A model generated the notes under the pieces. That model worked only from the letters and a program-made list of their open reading frames with translations, ran no database searches and was not told the origin of the DNA. Of a stretch of 47,007 nt of DNA, positions 25,192 to 33,642 are shown piece by piece (position 1 is the stretch's first letter; each line of letters starts with the position of its first letter). Source of the DNA: Candidatus Gastranaerophilales bacterium (GTDB taxonomy: Bacteria > Cyanobacteriota > Vampirovibrionia > Gastranaerophilales > Gastranaerophilaceae); the NCBI GenBank assembly GCA_944324905.1, contig CALUYB010000012.1, positions 1-47,007 of the forward strand, given 5' to 3'. A program made the translations under genes and the position numbers.

Positions 25192-25851
25192 GTGGAAGAA
25201 AAAGAAACAATTCAAAACGAAACAGTTGAAGAAGTTGTTGAAACTACTGAAGTAGAAGTGACAACCGATGAAGCTGTTGTTGATGAAAAAGAAACTGAAG
25301 TTGAAGTTCAACAATTAAAACCTCAAAGAAGAGGACAAAGAAGAAGAAAAATCGAAACAGTTGAACCTGTTGAATCTGAATGGAAAGAACAAGTTGTTCA
25401 AATTCGTCGTGTAACAAAAGTTGTTAAAGGCGGTAAAAAACTCAGCTTTAGGGCAATTGTTATCGTTGGTAACAAAAAAGGTCAAGTAGGTATGGGTGTT
25501 GCAAAAGCTGCTGAAGTTATTATTGCAATCCAAAAAGCAGTTGCCGATGCAAGAAAAAATCTTGTTAGCGTACCTATTTTCAAAACTACAATTCCTCATA
25601 TGGTAACAGGTCGCTCAGGTGCAGGTTCTGTAGTATTAAAACCTGCTTCACAAGGTACAGGTGTTATCGCAGGTGGTGCAGTTCGTGCGGTGCTTGAATT
25701 ATCAGGTATTGAAAACATTTTATCAAAATCTCTAGGTTCAAAATCTCCGTTAAATGCTGCAAATGCTACATTAGATGCTCTTAAAAGTTTAAGGTCATTC
25801 TCTGATGTTGCTCGTGCACGAGGCATTGATATGAAGAAAATGTTAGGTTAG
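25192..25851 (+). CDS. rpsE: 30S ribosomal protein S5 with acidic N-terminal extension
   Basis: S5 helps decoding fidelity and 30S assembly. The conserved protein begins at about residue 62 ([21 protein letters not shown]) with the dsRNA-binding fold, followed by the C-terminal domain ([25 protein letters not shown]). Residues 1-61 are an extra Glu/Val/Thr-rich repeat-like stretch and then a basic patch RRGQRRRK. The start is GTG, with GAAAGG 8 bases upstream. rplF/rplR, which usually precede it, are absent: it opens a separate rpsE-rpmD-rplO-secY-adk-map run. Confidence 0.96.
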   Translation: MEEKETIQNETVEEVVETTEVEVTTDEAVVDEKETEVEVQQLKPQRRGQRRRKIETVEPVESEWKEQVVQIRRVTKVVKGGKKLSFRAIVIVGNKKGQVGMGVAKAAEVIIAIQKAVADARKNLVSVPIFKTTIPHMVTGRSGAGSVVLKPASQGTGVIAGGAVRAVLELSGIENILSKSLGSKSPLNAANATLDALKSLRSFSDVARARGIDMKKMLG

Positions 25852-25865
25852 GAAGCAGGTAAGAA

Positions 25866-26054
25866 ATGGCTAAAAAAGAAGAAAAAATAAAAATACAATT
25901 AGTAAAAAGTACTATTGGCGCACCTGAAAAACATGTTAAAATTGTACGTGCGCTTGGTTTAACAAAAACAAACCAAACAGTTGAACACTTACCCTCAGCT
26001 ACAATTATGGGTATGGTAAATAAAATCCCTCACTTGGTACAGGTAGTAGAATAG
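25866..26054 (+). CDS. rpmD: 50S ribosomal protein L30
   Basis: A 62-residue L30 with the family pattern IQLVKSTIGAPEKHVKIVRALGL and the ending GMVNKIPHLVQVVE. It is placed between rpsE and rplO as in the standard spc operon, 14 bases after rpsE with AGGAAGCAGG-type ribosome-site bases in the gap. Confidence 0.95.
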   Translation: MAKKEEKIKIQLVKSTIGAPEKHVKIVRALGLTKTNQTVEHLPSATIMGMVNKIPHLVQVVE

Positions 26055-26071
26055 AAAGTAAAGGTATATAA

Positions 26072-26515
26072 ATGATAACATTAGAAGATTTAAAACCGGC
26101 AGAAGGTTCGGTATCCAAATCTAAAAGAGTAGGCAGAGGCCGTTCATCAGGTCATGGTAAAACATCTTGCCGCGGTCATAATGGTGAAGGTCAAAGATCA
26201 GGCAGAAGTTCAAAAAGAGGTTTTGAAGGCGGACAAATGCCATCTTACCGTCAAATGCCTAAATTAAAAGGTTTTAAAAACAGATTTGCTCTTAAGGCAG
26301 CTGAAATCAACGTAAATGATTTAAATGAAATGAGCGTAGATACTGTTGATTTGACATATTTAATCGAAAACAAAAAAGCTCATCCATCATGCGTAACATT
26401 GCGTGTGTTGGGAAATGGTGAACTTAAAAAAGCTGTTACTGTTAAAGCTACATATGTTACACCATCAGCAAAAGAAAAAATTGAAAAAGCAGGCGGAAAG
26501 GTTGAATTAGTTTAA
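26072..26515 (+). CDS. rplO: 50S ribosomal protein L15
   Basis: A 147-residue L15. The Gly/Arg-rich N-terminus (RVGRGRSSGHGKTSCRGHNGEGQRSG, about 21-46) threads into the 23S core, followed by the globular domain with GFEGGQMPSYRQMPKLKGF and the C-terminal KEKIEKAGGKVEL. Its last base overlaps the secY start by one (TAATG), giving tight coupling to the translocon gene. Confidence 0.96.
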   Translation: MITLEDLKPAEGSVSKSKRVGRGRSSGHGKTSCRGHNGEGQRSGRSSKRGFEGGQMPSYRQMPKLKGFKNRFALKAAEINVNDLNEMSVDTVDLTYLIENKKAHPSCVTLRVLGNGELKKAVTVKATYVTPSAKEKIEKAGGKVELV

Positions 26516-27855
26516 TGCAACAACAAGTAAACAGCCAGCAAATGCTGGAGAGTTTAATGTCAAATTTAAAAGCAAGCGGTTTAAAGCAAAAGTTAATTTT
26601 TACTTTTGCTATAATCGCTCTTTTCAGGTTTGGCGCGCAGTTACCAATTTACGGTATTAATAATGAAGTTTTTCAGGCAATGGCTGCGGGGAATAATATG
26701 ATAGGTTTCCTTGATTTGTTCTCAGGTGGTGCTTTGGGCAAAGTTTCAATCTTTGCTTTAGGTATAGGACCTTACATTACTGCATCAATCATTATGCAGC
26801 TGTTGGCGGTAATTATACCTTACCTTGAAAAATTGCAAAAAGAGGAAGGTGAAGCAGGAAGGCGAAAAATCCAACAACTTACAAGACAATTTACTGTTGT
26901 GCTTGCGCTATTTCAGTCTTTTGTCTTTGTGACAATACTTTCTAAGCTTCCAAATTCTATTATTCATACTGTAAATCCTCCATTGTTCTTTATAGGTTCT
27001 ATGGCGGCACTTACGGCAGGTTCTGTTTTTGTAATGTGGCTTGCCGAACTTATTACGGAAAAAGGTGTTGGTAACGGCGGTTCACTTATAATCTTTATCG
27101 GTATTATATCGGGTATTCCTTTGTATGCCTCAAGAACTGCGACTCTTGTATCTCAGGATACTGCTTTGCAGCTTGGTTTGGTTGGTTTACTTGCGATATT
27201 TGTTGCAACTATAATCTTTATTATCGTATTTCAAGATGCGGTAAGAAAAGTGCCGATTGTGAGCGCAAGACGTCAAGTTGGCAATAAGGTTTATGGCGGC
27301 GCCAATACTAATATTCCCTTTAAACTTAACCCGGGCGGCGTTATGCCTATTATCTTTGCGGTTGCGATACTTTTGTTCCCTGCAACAATATTGAGTTTTG
27401 TGCAGCAAATGAACTTAAAAGAAGGGGTTGTAAGAACTGTTTTAGAACAAATGAGCTTGTTCTTAAGTCCTTCATCAATTAGTTACTATGTAATTTATTT
27501 TCTTTTGATTGTTGCTCTAACTTTCTTTTACGCATCAATTATTCCAAGCATGCAACCCAAGGAAATTGCAAATAACCTTAAAAAATACGGCTCGGCTATC
27601 CCAGGGGTAAAACCGGGAAAACCAACTGCAGATAAACTTGATGAAATATTAAGCAGAACGATATTCATAGGCGCGATTTCTCTAGGTATAATTGCACTTA
27701 TTCCAACAATTGCAAGTAAAATAACGAATATTACTACAATGCAAGGTCTTGGTGCTACTTCTTTAATAATCATGGTTGGTGTTGCGCTTGATTTTATTAA
27801 TCAAATTAAAACACACATGTTGGCAAAGAATTACGAAAGTTTTCTGCAACAGTAA
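26515..27855 (+). CDS. secY: Protein translocase subunit SecY
   Basis: The channel-forming subunit of the Sec translocon, 446 residues with ten membrane spans. Family motifs include FRFGAQLPIYGI near the N-terminus (span 1), LDLFSGGALGKVSIFALGIGPYITASI (the plug and span 2) and the cytoplasmic loop KRIPIV-like VRKVPIVSARRQVG. Its partner SecE is at 120-350. It is followed by adk and map, the usual order. Confidence 0.97.
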   Translation: MQQQVNSQQMLESLMSNLKASGLKQKLIFTFAIIALFRFGAQLPIYGINNEVFQAMAAGNNMIGFLDLFSGGALGKVSIFALGIGPYITASIIMQLLAVIIPYLEKLQKEEGEAGRRKIQQLTRQFTVVLALFQSFVFVTILSKLPNSIIHTVNPPLFFIGSMAALTAGSVFVMWLAELITEKGVGNGGSLIIFIGIISGIPLYASRTATLVSQDTALQLGLVGLLAIFVATIIFIIVFQDAVRKVPIVSARRQVGNKVYGGANTNIPFKLNPGGVMPIIFAVAILLFPATILSFVQQMNLKEGVVRTVLEQMSLFLSPSSISYYVIYFLLIVALTFFYASIIPSMQPKEIANNLKKYGSAIPGVKPGKPTADKLDEILSRTIFIGAISLGIIALIPTIASKITNITTMQGLGATSLIIMVGVALDFINQIKTHMLAKNYESFLQQ

Positions 27856-27866
27856 GGATGGATAAT

Positions 27867-28535
27867 ATGAAAAAAGTATTTATATTTTTAGGCCCTCCGG
27901 GGTGCGGTAAGGGAACACAGACAACAAGGTTGTCTCAGAAATTAGATATTCCGCATGTGGATACAGGTTCGCTTTTGAGGAAAAACATACAAGATAATAC
28001 TCCTTTTGGTATTGAAGCTAAAAAATATATTGATAAAGGTCAGCTTGTGCCGATTGAAGTTGTTCAAAATGTTATAAAAGACAGAATTAAAAAAGACGAT
28101 TGTAAAGACGGCTTTATTTTAGACGGTTTCCCGCGCTCAGTTGAGCAGGCAGACGCATTAAAAGACATTTTAAAAGAGGTAACAAGTTTTAATCTACAAG
28201 ATGATGCGCTTGCAATTTATTTTGATATTGAAAACGAGGTTTTGGTTCAAAGATTAATCAACAGACGTTCTTGTCCTAAATGTGGCATGATTTATAACCT
28301 TATAAGTTCGCCGCCAAAGATTATGAACTATTGTGACATTTGCGATACTCAATTGGTTCAAAGGAAAGACGATAACGAAGAAACTGCAAGATTGCGCTTT
28401 GAAACATATGAAAACGAAACAAAACCGCTTTTAGAATATTTTGAAAACGAAGGTATTTTAAAAGAAATTAATGCAGATGCTCCCATAACTGATGTTTGGG
28501 AAAGTATTAAAGAAATTGTTTTTGATGAAGAGTAG
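27867..28535 (+). CDS. adk: Adenylate kinase
   Basis: Adk interconverts ATP + AMP and 2 ADP. The 222 residues have the P-loop LGPPGCGKGTQ (about 6-16), the AMP-binding DTGSLLR and DGFPRSVEQA, and a long-type lid with four cysteines (CPKCG ... CDIC) that should bind Zn. Start: the ATG at 27867 has AAGGATGG at a good distance; the ATG at 27858 has the same AAGG directly abutting it, so it is less likely. It sits between secY and map. Confidence 0.96.
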   Translation: MKKVFIFLGPPGCGKGTQTTRLSQKLDIPHVDTGSLLRKNIQDNTPFGIEAKKYIDKGQLVPIEVVQNVIKDRIKKDDCKDGFILDGFPRSVEQADALKDILKEVTSFNLQDDALAIYFDIENEVLVQRLINRRSCPKCGMIYNLISSPPKIMNYCDICDTQLVQRKDDNEETARLRFETYENETKPLLEYFENEGILKEINADAPITDVWESIKEIVFDEE

Positions 28536-28544
28536 GAAAATAAA

Positions 28545-29294
28545 TTGATTTCAAGAAAATCTCGTGAAGAATTAAAACTTATGCGTCATGCAGGCTCTAT
28601 TGTGGCGCTTGTTCATCAGGAAATGAAAAAGGTAATTTGTGAAGGTATTTCAACCCTTGAACTTGATGAAATAGCACACAGAATAATTAGAGAAAACAAG
28701 GCCATACCAACGTTTTTAGGCTACCATGGTTTTCCTGGGTCAATTTGTGCTTCAATAAATGAGCAAGTTGTACATGGAATTCCTTCTAAAGATATAATCT
28801 TGCACTCAGGCGATATTGTTTCAATAGATGTTGGTGCAACTTTTCGCGGTCTTGTAGGGGATGGGGCTTGGACTTATCCTGTTGGCGAGATAAGTGATGA
28901 TAAAAAAATGCTCCTTGAAACTACCGAAAAAGCTCTAATGGCAGGCGTTGCAAGGATGATGAACGGGAATTTATTGGAAGAAGTTTCTGCTGCTATTGAA
29001 GATGTTGCGCTTTCAAAAAATCTTGGTATTGTTCGCCAGTACGGGGGTCATGGGGTTGGACACAGTATGCATGAAGACCCTTTTGTCTTTAACTATCGCA
29101 CAGGTAACAAAACAATCCTTAAAACAGGCATGACAATTGCTATTGAGCCTATGTTAAACTTAGGCAAGGATGATGTTTATGTTTTGGATGATGATTGGAC
29201 GGTTGTAACTGCGGATGATAAAGCTTCTGCGCACTTTGAACATACGGTTTTAGTGGGTGAAGACGGCCCTGAGATTTTAACTAAATTAAACTAA
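28545..29294 (+). CDS. map: Methionine aminopeptidase, type I
   Basis: Map removes the initiator Met from new proteins. The 249-residue pita-bread fold carries all five metal ligands: Asp95 (SIDVG), Asp106 (VGDGAWT), His169 (GGHGVGHSMHEDP), Glu201 (IEPM) and Glu232 (HFEHT), plus substrate His77. The start is TTG with AGGAAAA upstream; no nearby ATG keeps the conserved N-terminus. The stop overlaps that of the convergent nuclease gene by 9 bases, with no terminator between. Confidence 0.96.
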   Translation: MISRKSREELKLMRHAGSIVALVHQEMKKVICEGISTLELDEIAHRIIRENKAIPTFLGYHGFPGSICASINEQVVHGIPSKDIILHSGDIVSIDVGATFRGLVGDGAWTYPVGEISDDKKMLLETTEKALMAGVARMMNGNLLEEVSAAIEDVALSKNLGIVRQYGGHGVGHSMHEDPFVFNYRTGNKTILKTGMTIAIEPMLNLGKDDVYVLDDDWTVVTADDKASAHFEHTVLVGEDGPEILTKLN

Positions 29295-29873
29295 ATATTT
29301 GTTTGGTAGTTTTTTAATTATATTAAATATGCTCTCTAAATAAATATTTTCGTCTTTAAAATCAACTTGTGCCGTTTGATTGGTTTGGAGCGATATGTAT
29401 TTTATCGCAATATTTTTCGTATTAAAAATTTTGGACGCACAGTAAAGATAAACTATGCTTTGCAAGTCGTCTTTAGGGTTTTGCGGGATATTTTTTAGTT
29501 TCCAGTCGTATATTGTGTATTTTTCCTCATCTTTAAAAATGGCGTCAAATCTGCCTGAAAGGTAGAAAATTAAGTCATCTTTGCAACATTTTATTAAAAA
29601 TGTTTCTTCTGATTTTATAAATTTTTCTTTCTCTTTAAAAATATCAAGCGATAGGGATTTTTCTAAAATTTCTTTTTCATCTTTATTGAGTGAGTTTGCC
29701 AATTTTGTTATGTCAAAACCCTTTAGATAGTATGAAATCATAGCATGCAGGCGCTCTCCGCTTTTTGCATTTTGATTGTATGATATAAAATCAAGATGCA
29801 AAATGTATTTATTTATAAATTCTTCTGTGCTTTTATCAAGCAACTTGAGTGAATTTACGCTAAATGTGTTCAT
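29286..29873 (-). CDS. PD-(D/E)XK nuclease, RecB/Cas4-like
   Basis: A 195-residue stand-alone nuclease resembling the nuclease domain of RecB/AddB. It has GERLH (39-43, the Exo/His motif), GRFDAIF (Asp110), YDWK (Asp123-x-Lys125) and the trailing LQSIVYLY (Gln138-x-x-x-Tyr142) typical of RecB-type nucleases. The four-cysteine Fe-S cluster of AddB/Cas4 is not present. The ATG at 29873 has AAAGGAG 8 bases upstream and overlaps the helicase end by 14 bases; the frame back to 29951 is not needed. It almost certainly acts with the double helicase as an AddAB-like DNA-end processing unit (inference). Confidence 0.82.
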   Translation of the reverse strand: MNTFSVNSLKLLDKSTEEFINKYILHLDFISYNQNAKSGERLHAMISYYLKGFDITKLANSLNKDEKEILEKSLSLDIFKEKEKFIKSEETFLIKCCKDDLIFYLSGRFDAIFKDEEKYTIYDWKLKNIPQNPKDDLQSIVYLYCASKIFNTKNIAIKYISLQTNQTAQVDFKDENIYLESIFNIIKKLPNKYLV

Positions 29874-32800
29874 TTTGCAACTCTCCTTTTGTAAAAATTT
29901 CGCAAGGTTCTTGAGTTTTTTCTTTGTTATACATTTTAAAACTCCTTGCACAAGTCAAAAAAAGTTTTAATTTTGCCCTTGTGACGCCAACGTAAAATAA
30001 CCTGTAATTTTCTTCAAGAATTTCTTGTTTTAAGGTTTCGCTTGTTTTTGGATTTTGTTTAATTGTCTGTATAAATTCACTGTTGCTTTTGAGTTTAATG
30101 TCTTCGATTTTAAGTCCTAAGTTATCTGCGCTCAACTCAGGTATAAATACAAAATCAAATTCATCTCCTTTTGACTTGTGCAATGTCATAATGTTCACCA
30201 GATTTTCTTCTTGAGTTTTTTCTTCGCTAAAAAATTTTGCGCTTTTGTTAATCCTGTTTGAAATTTCATTCAACCTTAAAAGTGTTTGCTCAAAGCTTTT
30301 GTGGGTTTGATAAATTTTATCAACAATTGAATAAACCATTGATACATTTGCAAATTCAAGGGTGTTTTTGTAGTAAAAATCACCTATTTCAAGCACAAGT
30401 TCCATGGGGGTCAGTGTGCTTTTTAATAAAAAATATTTTAAATCCCACCACAGAGAATATTTTGACCCTTCTTGCGATAAAAAGTCTTTATCTTGTATGT
30501 AATTTAAAATCTCTCTTTCATCCTTGTAGCGGGGCATTTCAAGCATTGCTTCGATACTTTTTACAAGATTTTTTTTATTTTTTGTATCATTTATAAAGTT
30601 GAAAACAGCAAGAACTGTTCTAAAAACAGGGTTGTTGTATAAAATATCGATATTTTTTTGTGTTTTTATGTTTTTGCTCTCAAGAAATTCACTAAATGCG
30701 CCAATTTGCCAATTGCTCCTTGTAAGAATTGCTATAGATTTTTCAGGATATTCCTTTTTAATTTTTCTTATTTGTTCAATAATAAAATCTTTTTCATCTT
30801 GAGATTTTTCAAAAAGTTTCAGGGTTATTGCATCTGTATTATTTGCATTTTTTCCTTCTACAGGTTGCATTTTGATATTCAAAAATGCCTCAGGAGCAAG
30901 GTTTGAGGCTCTATCAATTACTTTATTGGCGTAATCAATAATTTTTATTGCGCAGCGTTGGGATTTATTCATTTCAACGTTGTAGTTTTCTTTTATAAAT
31001 TTCTTAAACCCTTTGACATCAGAATTTGAAAAAGTTGCAGTAATTGCCTGGTTAACATCTCCACATCTTATAATATTTCCCCATTTGCCGCCAATTAAGT
31101 TCAAAAGCTCTTGTTGAACAGGTGAGGAGTCTTGTGCTTCATCCTCAATTATTACTCTTGCAAGGTTTTGATAGTAGTTTAGTACGTCAGAATTTGTTTT
31201 TAAAAGTTTTAGGGCAAAAATTAAAAGGTCATCATAATCAAGGAAATTGTTTTCTTTCATTTCGCTGTTATACGTGCTAAAAATTCTTTTAAAGCTTGGA
31301 CTTTTGATATTTTTTAAATTTTCGCCATCGTTTTTAAAATCGCTTATAGCGCGCTCGTATAAGTCTGTTTTGCTGTAATCAAGCCCCGCATTAACTGTAG
31401 CGTTTGCAATGATTTCGCGTCTTTTATTTTCGTCTATTATTTCAAAGTCGTTATCAAGGCCTAAAAAAGTATAGTTGTTGTTTTCTTTTAAAATTCTAAG
31501 CGCAAGCCCGTGAATCGTTGATATTTGAGGCATTTCAACCATATCAGGATAATTTTGCTTAATTCTTTCTTTAAAATTTCTTGCCGCAGAATCCATAAAA
31601 GTCAGCACAAAGATGTTTTCGCTTTTAAGATTTTTTATAATTTCGCCCTCAAGTAATTTAAAAATAAGCGCAAGCATAATTGTAGTTTTGCCTGAGCCTG
31701 CAACAGCACTTACTGCCATTTTGCCCGATTTATATTCTAATACAGGTTTTTGGTCATCGCGCGGAGTTATTTTAGTTGCTTTCTTTGGATTATTTGTTTG
31801 GGCTATTGTGAAAAATTTGTCTATTGCGCCGAAATTTTCCATTCCCAAGGAGTCGTAAATGCTTGAATACACGTACATTTTTTCATTCTGGCACAGGTAG
31901 AGTTTGTATAAAATTCTTGCAGTCCTGTCAAGAGTCAGCTCTATGTTGTCATTTGAGTTAAATTCATTTTTATTCCAATTTTTTTGAAATACCCATGAGT
32001 TGTAAAGCATTCCTATGTCTTGTTTTATCCAGTCTGAGTTTGAGCAGTCCAACAAAAATAAGTGCTTCACGCAAATTTCGCTGTCAATTAATTTTTGAGC
32101 GCTTGCAACAATTATTGAATTGTCAGGTATTTCATCCTCACTTAGCGGGTTTTCAGAAATAATCGTGTTTTCAAGTTGTTCAATGAGGGTGGTTTTTTGA
32201 AAATCAGAGCCGAAAATGTCTTCGAAATCGGCAATTTGTTTTGCAAGTTTATTTAACTTTAAAATGGCATTTTGATTTTCAATGTCTTTTTGTGTGTATT
32301 TTGTACAAATTTTGTAGAGTTGCTCGCTCAAGGAGGCATTTTTTATTTCTTCAAGAAAGTTTAAAAAATCTTCTATATCAGGGTTTTTAATGGTTTTTAG
32401 GTATTCTTTAACAAAAGTTTTGTACTCTTGATTTTTATATGCGTAATTTTGAGAAATTTCAATAGCTTCATCGCCATTAATTTTAAGGATTTCAAGGAGT
32501 ATTCCTTTTAATATAAATGCGCTAAGGTAGCAATCATCTGTATTTGCAAGTTTTAAAATTTCTATAATCGCTCCTACATGTGGGTTTTGGTTTAATTTTT
32601 CACTACCGGATAAGAAAAAGACATCTTGTTTGATTTTATTGAAACAAAAGCGAAGGTATCTGTCGCAAAGGGGTGTTACAACTGCTATTTCATTTGGTTT
32701 GACCCCGTTTTTTATAAGGGTTTCTATTTGCTTAATTGTTTGAAAAATCATTTCATCTCGACGCACAAACCCTTTTATATCAATATTTTCCACTGAAACA

Positions 32801-33642
32801 GGGGTTTTGTTTTTGACATTTTCAAATATGTTTTTTGCGTTTTGCGTTTTGATACCGTTCTCTCTTAAATCAATCGCCTTTTCGTTTAAAAATTTTTCAA
32901 AATCTATGTGTGTTGCGCTCAAATAGCCTAAACGCGAAGAACCGCAAGGGTCTTGAGCAACAAAAAATTCCTTAACATCTTTTTTAATGTGTTTTAAATA
33001 TTCAAAGACAGCAGGTGTTATTTCATCCCCATCGTCTAAAATAACGTATTTATAAGGGTTTTTGACTTGTTTATACAAATATTCAAAAATACTCACCTGT
33101 CTTAAATAGTCAAAAGCCCTATACTCAAGAGTTTTGAGCTTATATAATTTTATAGCCTCTCTTACCTCGCTGCAGTAAGATTCATGTAAGATATTTTCAC
33201 GAATTTTTATCTCATTATCACTAAGCGCATTTTGAACAATTAGCGAGTAACGCCTTAAAAGCTGGTGTAAAAGGTTTACTTTAGAATTGTAGCCCTTGAA
33301 TTCTATTTCTTTAATACAGTTTTTAAAAATGTATTGCGACGCCTCCAGTCCGCAAAGATGCCCAAAAACACAAGGATTTGGATACCTTATGCTATTTTCG
33401 ACAAGCACCCAGTTTTTTTCAATAAAATTTCTTGCAAGCCCGAAAAAGCTAAATACGTTTAAATTTCCAATATTTCCAAGGGGTGAATTTTTCTTTATTT
33501 TTTCGACAAAATTTTTCTTTTTTCTTCCGTTTTGAACAAGGATAAGAATTTCATCAGTATTGGCACCGCTTTTAACAAGTTGCAAAAATTTTTCAACAAG
33601 AATATCTGTTTTATTTGAGTTTATAGTTGAGTAAAATATCAT
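29860..33642 (-). CDS. Tandem SF1 helicase: degenerate N-half plus active UvrD/AddA-like C-half
   Basis: The 1260 residues appear to be two superfamily 1 helicase modules in one chain. C-half (about 625-1260) is complete: AVAGSGKTT (647-654), FMDSAARNF (682-690), ISTIHGLALRIL, IIEDEAQDSS (831-840), CGDVNQAI, MTLHKSKGDEFDFVFIP (1152-1168) and FYVGVTRAKLKLFL (1216-1229). N-half (about 1-600) keeps only traces: SNKT (9-12) in place of a P-loop, ILDDGDEITPA (201-211), motif IV-like PNEIAVVTP, HLFLLDCSNSDW and a faint arginine-finger region (DRTARILYKLYL). This resembles AddB joined to AddA, with the nuclease moved to the next gene. It overlaps priA by 4 bases. Confidence 0.85.
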   Translation of the reverse strand: MIFYSTINSNKTDILVEKFLQLVKSGANTDEILILVQNGRKKKNFVEKIKKNSPLGNIGNLNVFSFFGLARNFIEKNWVLVENSIRYPNPCVFGHLCGLEASQYIFKNCIKEIEFKGYNSKVNLLHQLLRRYSLIVQNALSDNEIKIRENILHESYCSEVREAIKLYKLKTLEYRAFDYLRQVSIFEYLYKQVKNPYKYVILDDGDEITPAVFEYLKHIKKDVKEFFVAQDPCGSSRLGYLSATHIDFEKFLNEKAIDLRENGIKTQNAKNIFENVKNKTPVSVENIDIKGFVRRDEMIFQTIKQIETLIKNGVKPNEIAVVTPLCDRYLRFCFNKIKQDVFFLSGSEKLNQNPHVGAIIEILKLANTDDCYLSAFILKGILLEILKINGDEAIEISQNYAYKNQEYKTFVKEYLKTIKNPDIEDFLNFLEEIKNASLSEQLYKICTKYTQKDIENQNAILKLNKLAKQIADFEDIFGSDFQKTTLIEQLENTIISENPLSEDEIPDNSIIVASAQKLIDSEICVKHLFLLDCSNSDWIKQDIGMLYNSWVFQKNWNKNEFNSNDNIELTLDRTARILYKLYLCQNEKMYVYSSIYDSLGMENFGAIDKFFTIAQTNNPKKATKITPRDDQKPVLEYKSGKMAVSAVAGSGKTTIMLALIFKLLEGEIIKNLKSENIFVLTFMDSAARNFKERIKQNYPDMVEMPQISTIHGLALRILKENNNYTFLGLDNDFEIIDENKRREIIANATVNAGLDYSKTDLYERAISDFKNDGENLKNIKSPSFKRIFSTYNSEMKENNFLDYDDLLIFALKLLKTNSDVLNYYQNLARVIIEDEAQDSSPVQQELLNLIGGKWGNIIRCGDVNQAITATFSNSDVKGFKKFIKENYNVEMNKSQRCAIKIIDYANKVIDRASNLAPEAFLNIKMQPVEGKNANNTDAITLKLFEKSQDEKDFIIEQIRKIKKEYPEKSIAILTRSNWQIGAFSEFLESKNIKTQKNIDILYNNPVFRTVLAVFNFINDTKNKKNLVKSIEAMLEMPRYKDEREILNYIQDKDFLSQEGSKYSLWWDLKYFLLKSTLTPMELVLEIGDFYYKNTLEFANVSMVYSIVDKIYQTHKSFEQTLLRLNEISNRINKSAKFFSEEKTQEENLVNIMTLHKSKGDEFDFVFIPELSADNLGLKIEDIKLKSNSEFIQTIKQNPKTSETLKQEILEENYRLFYVGVTRAKLKLFLTCARSFKMYNKEKTQEPCEIFTKGELQNEHI

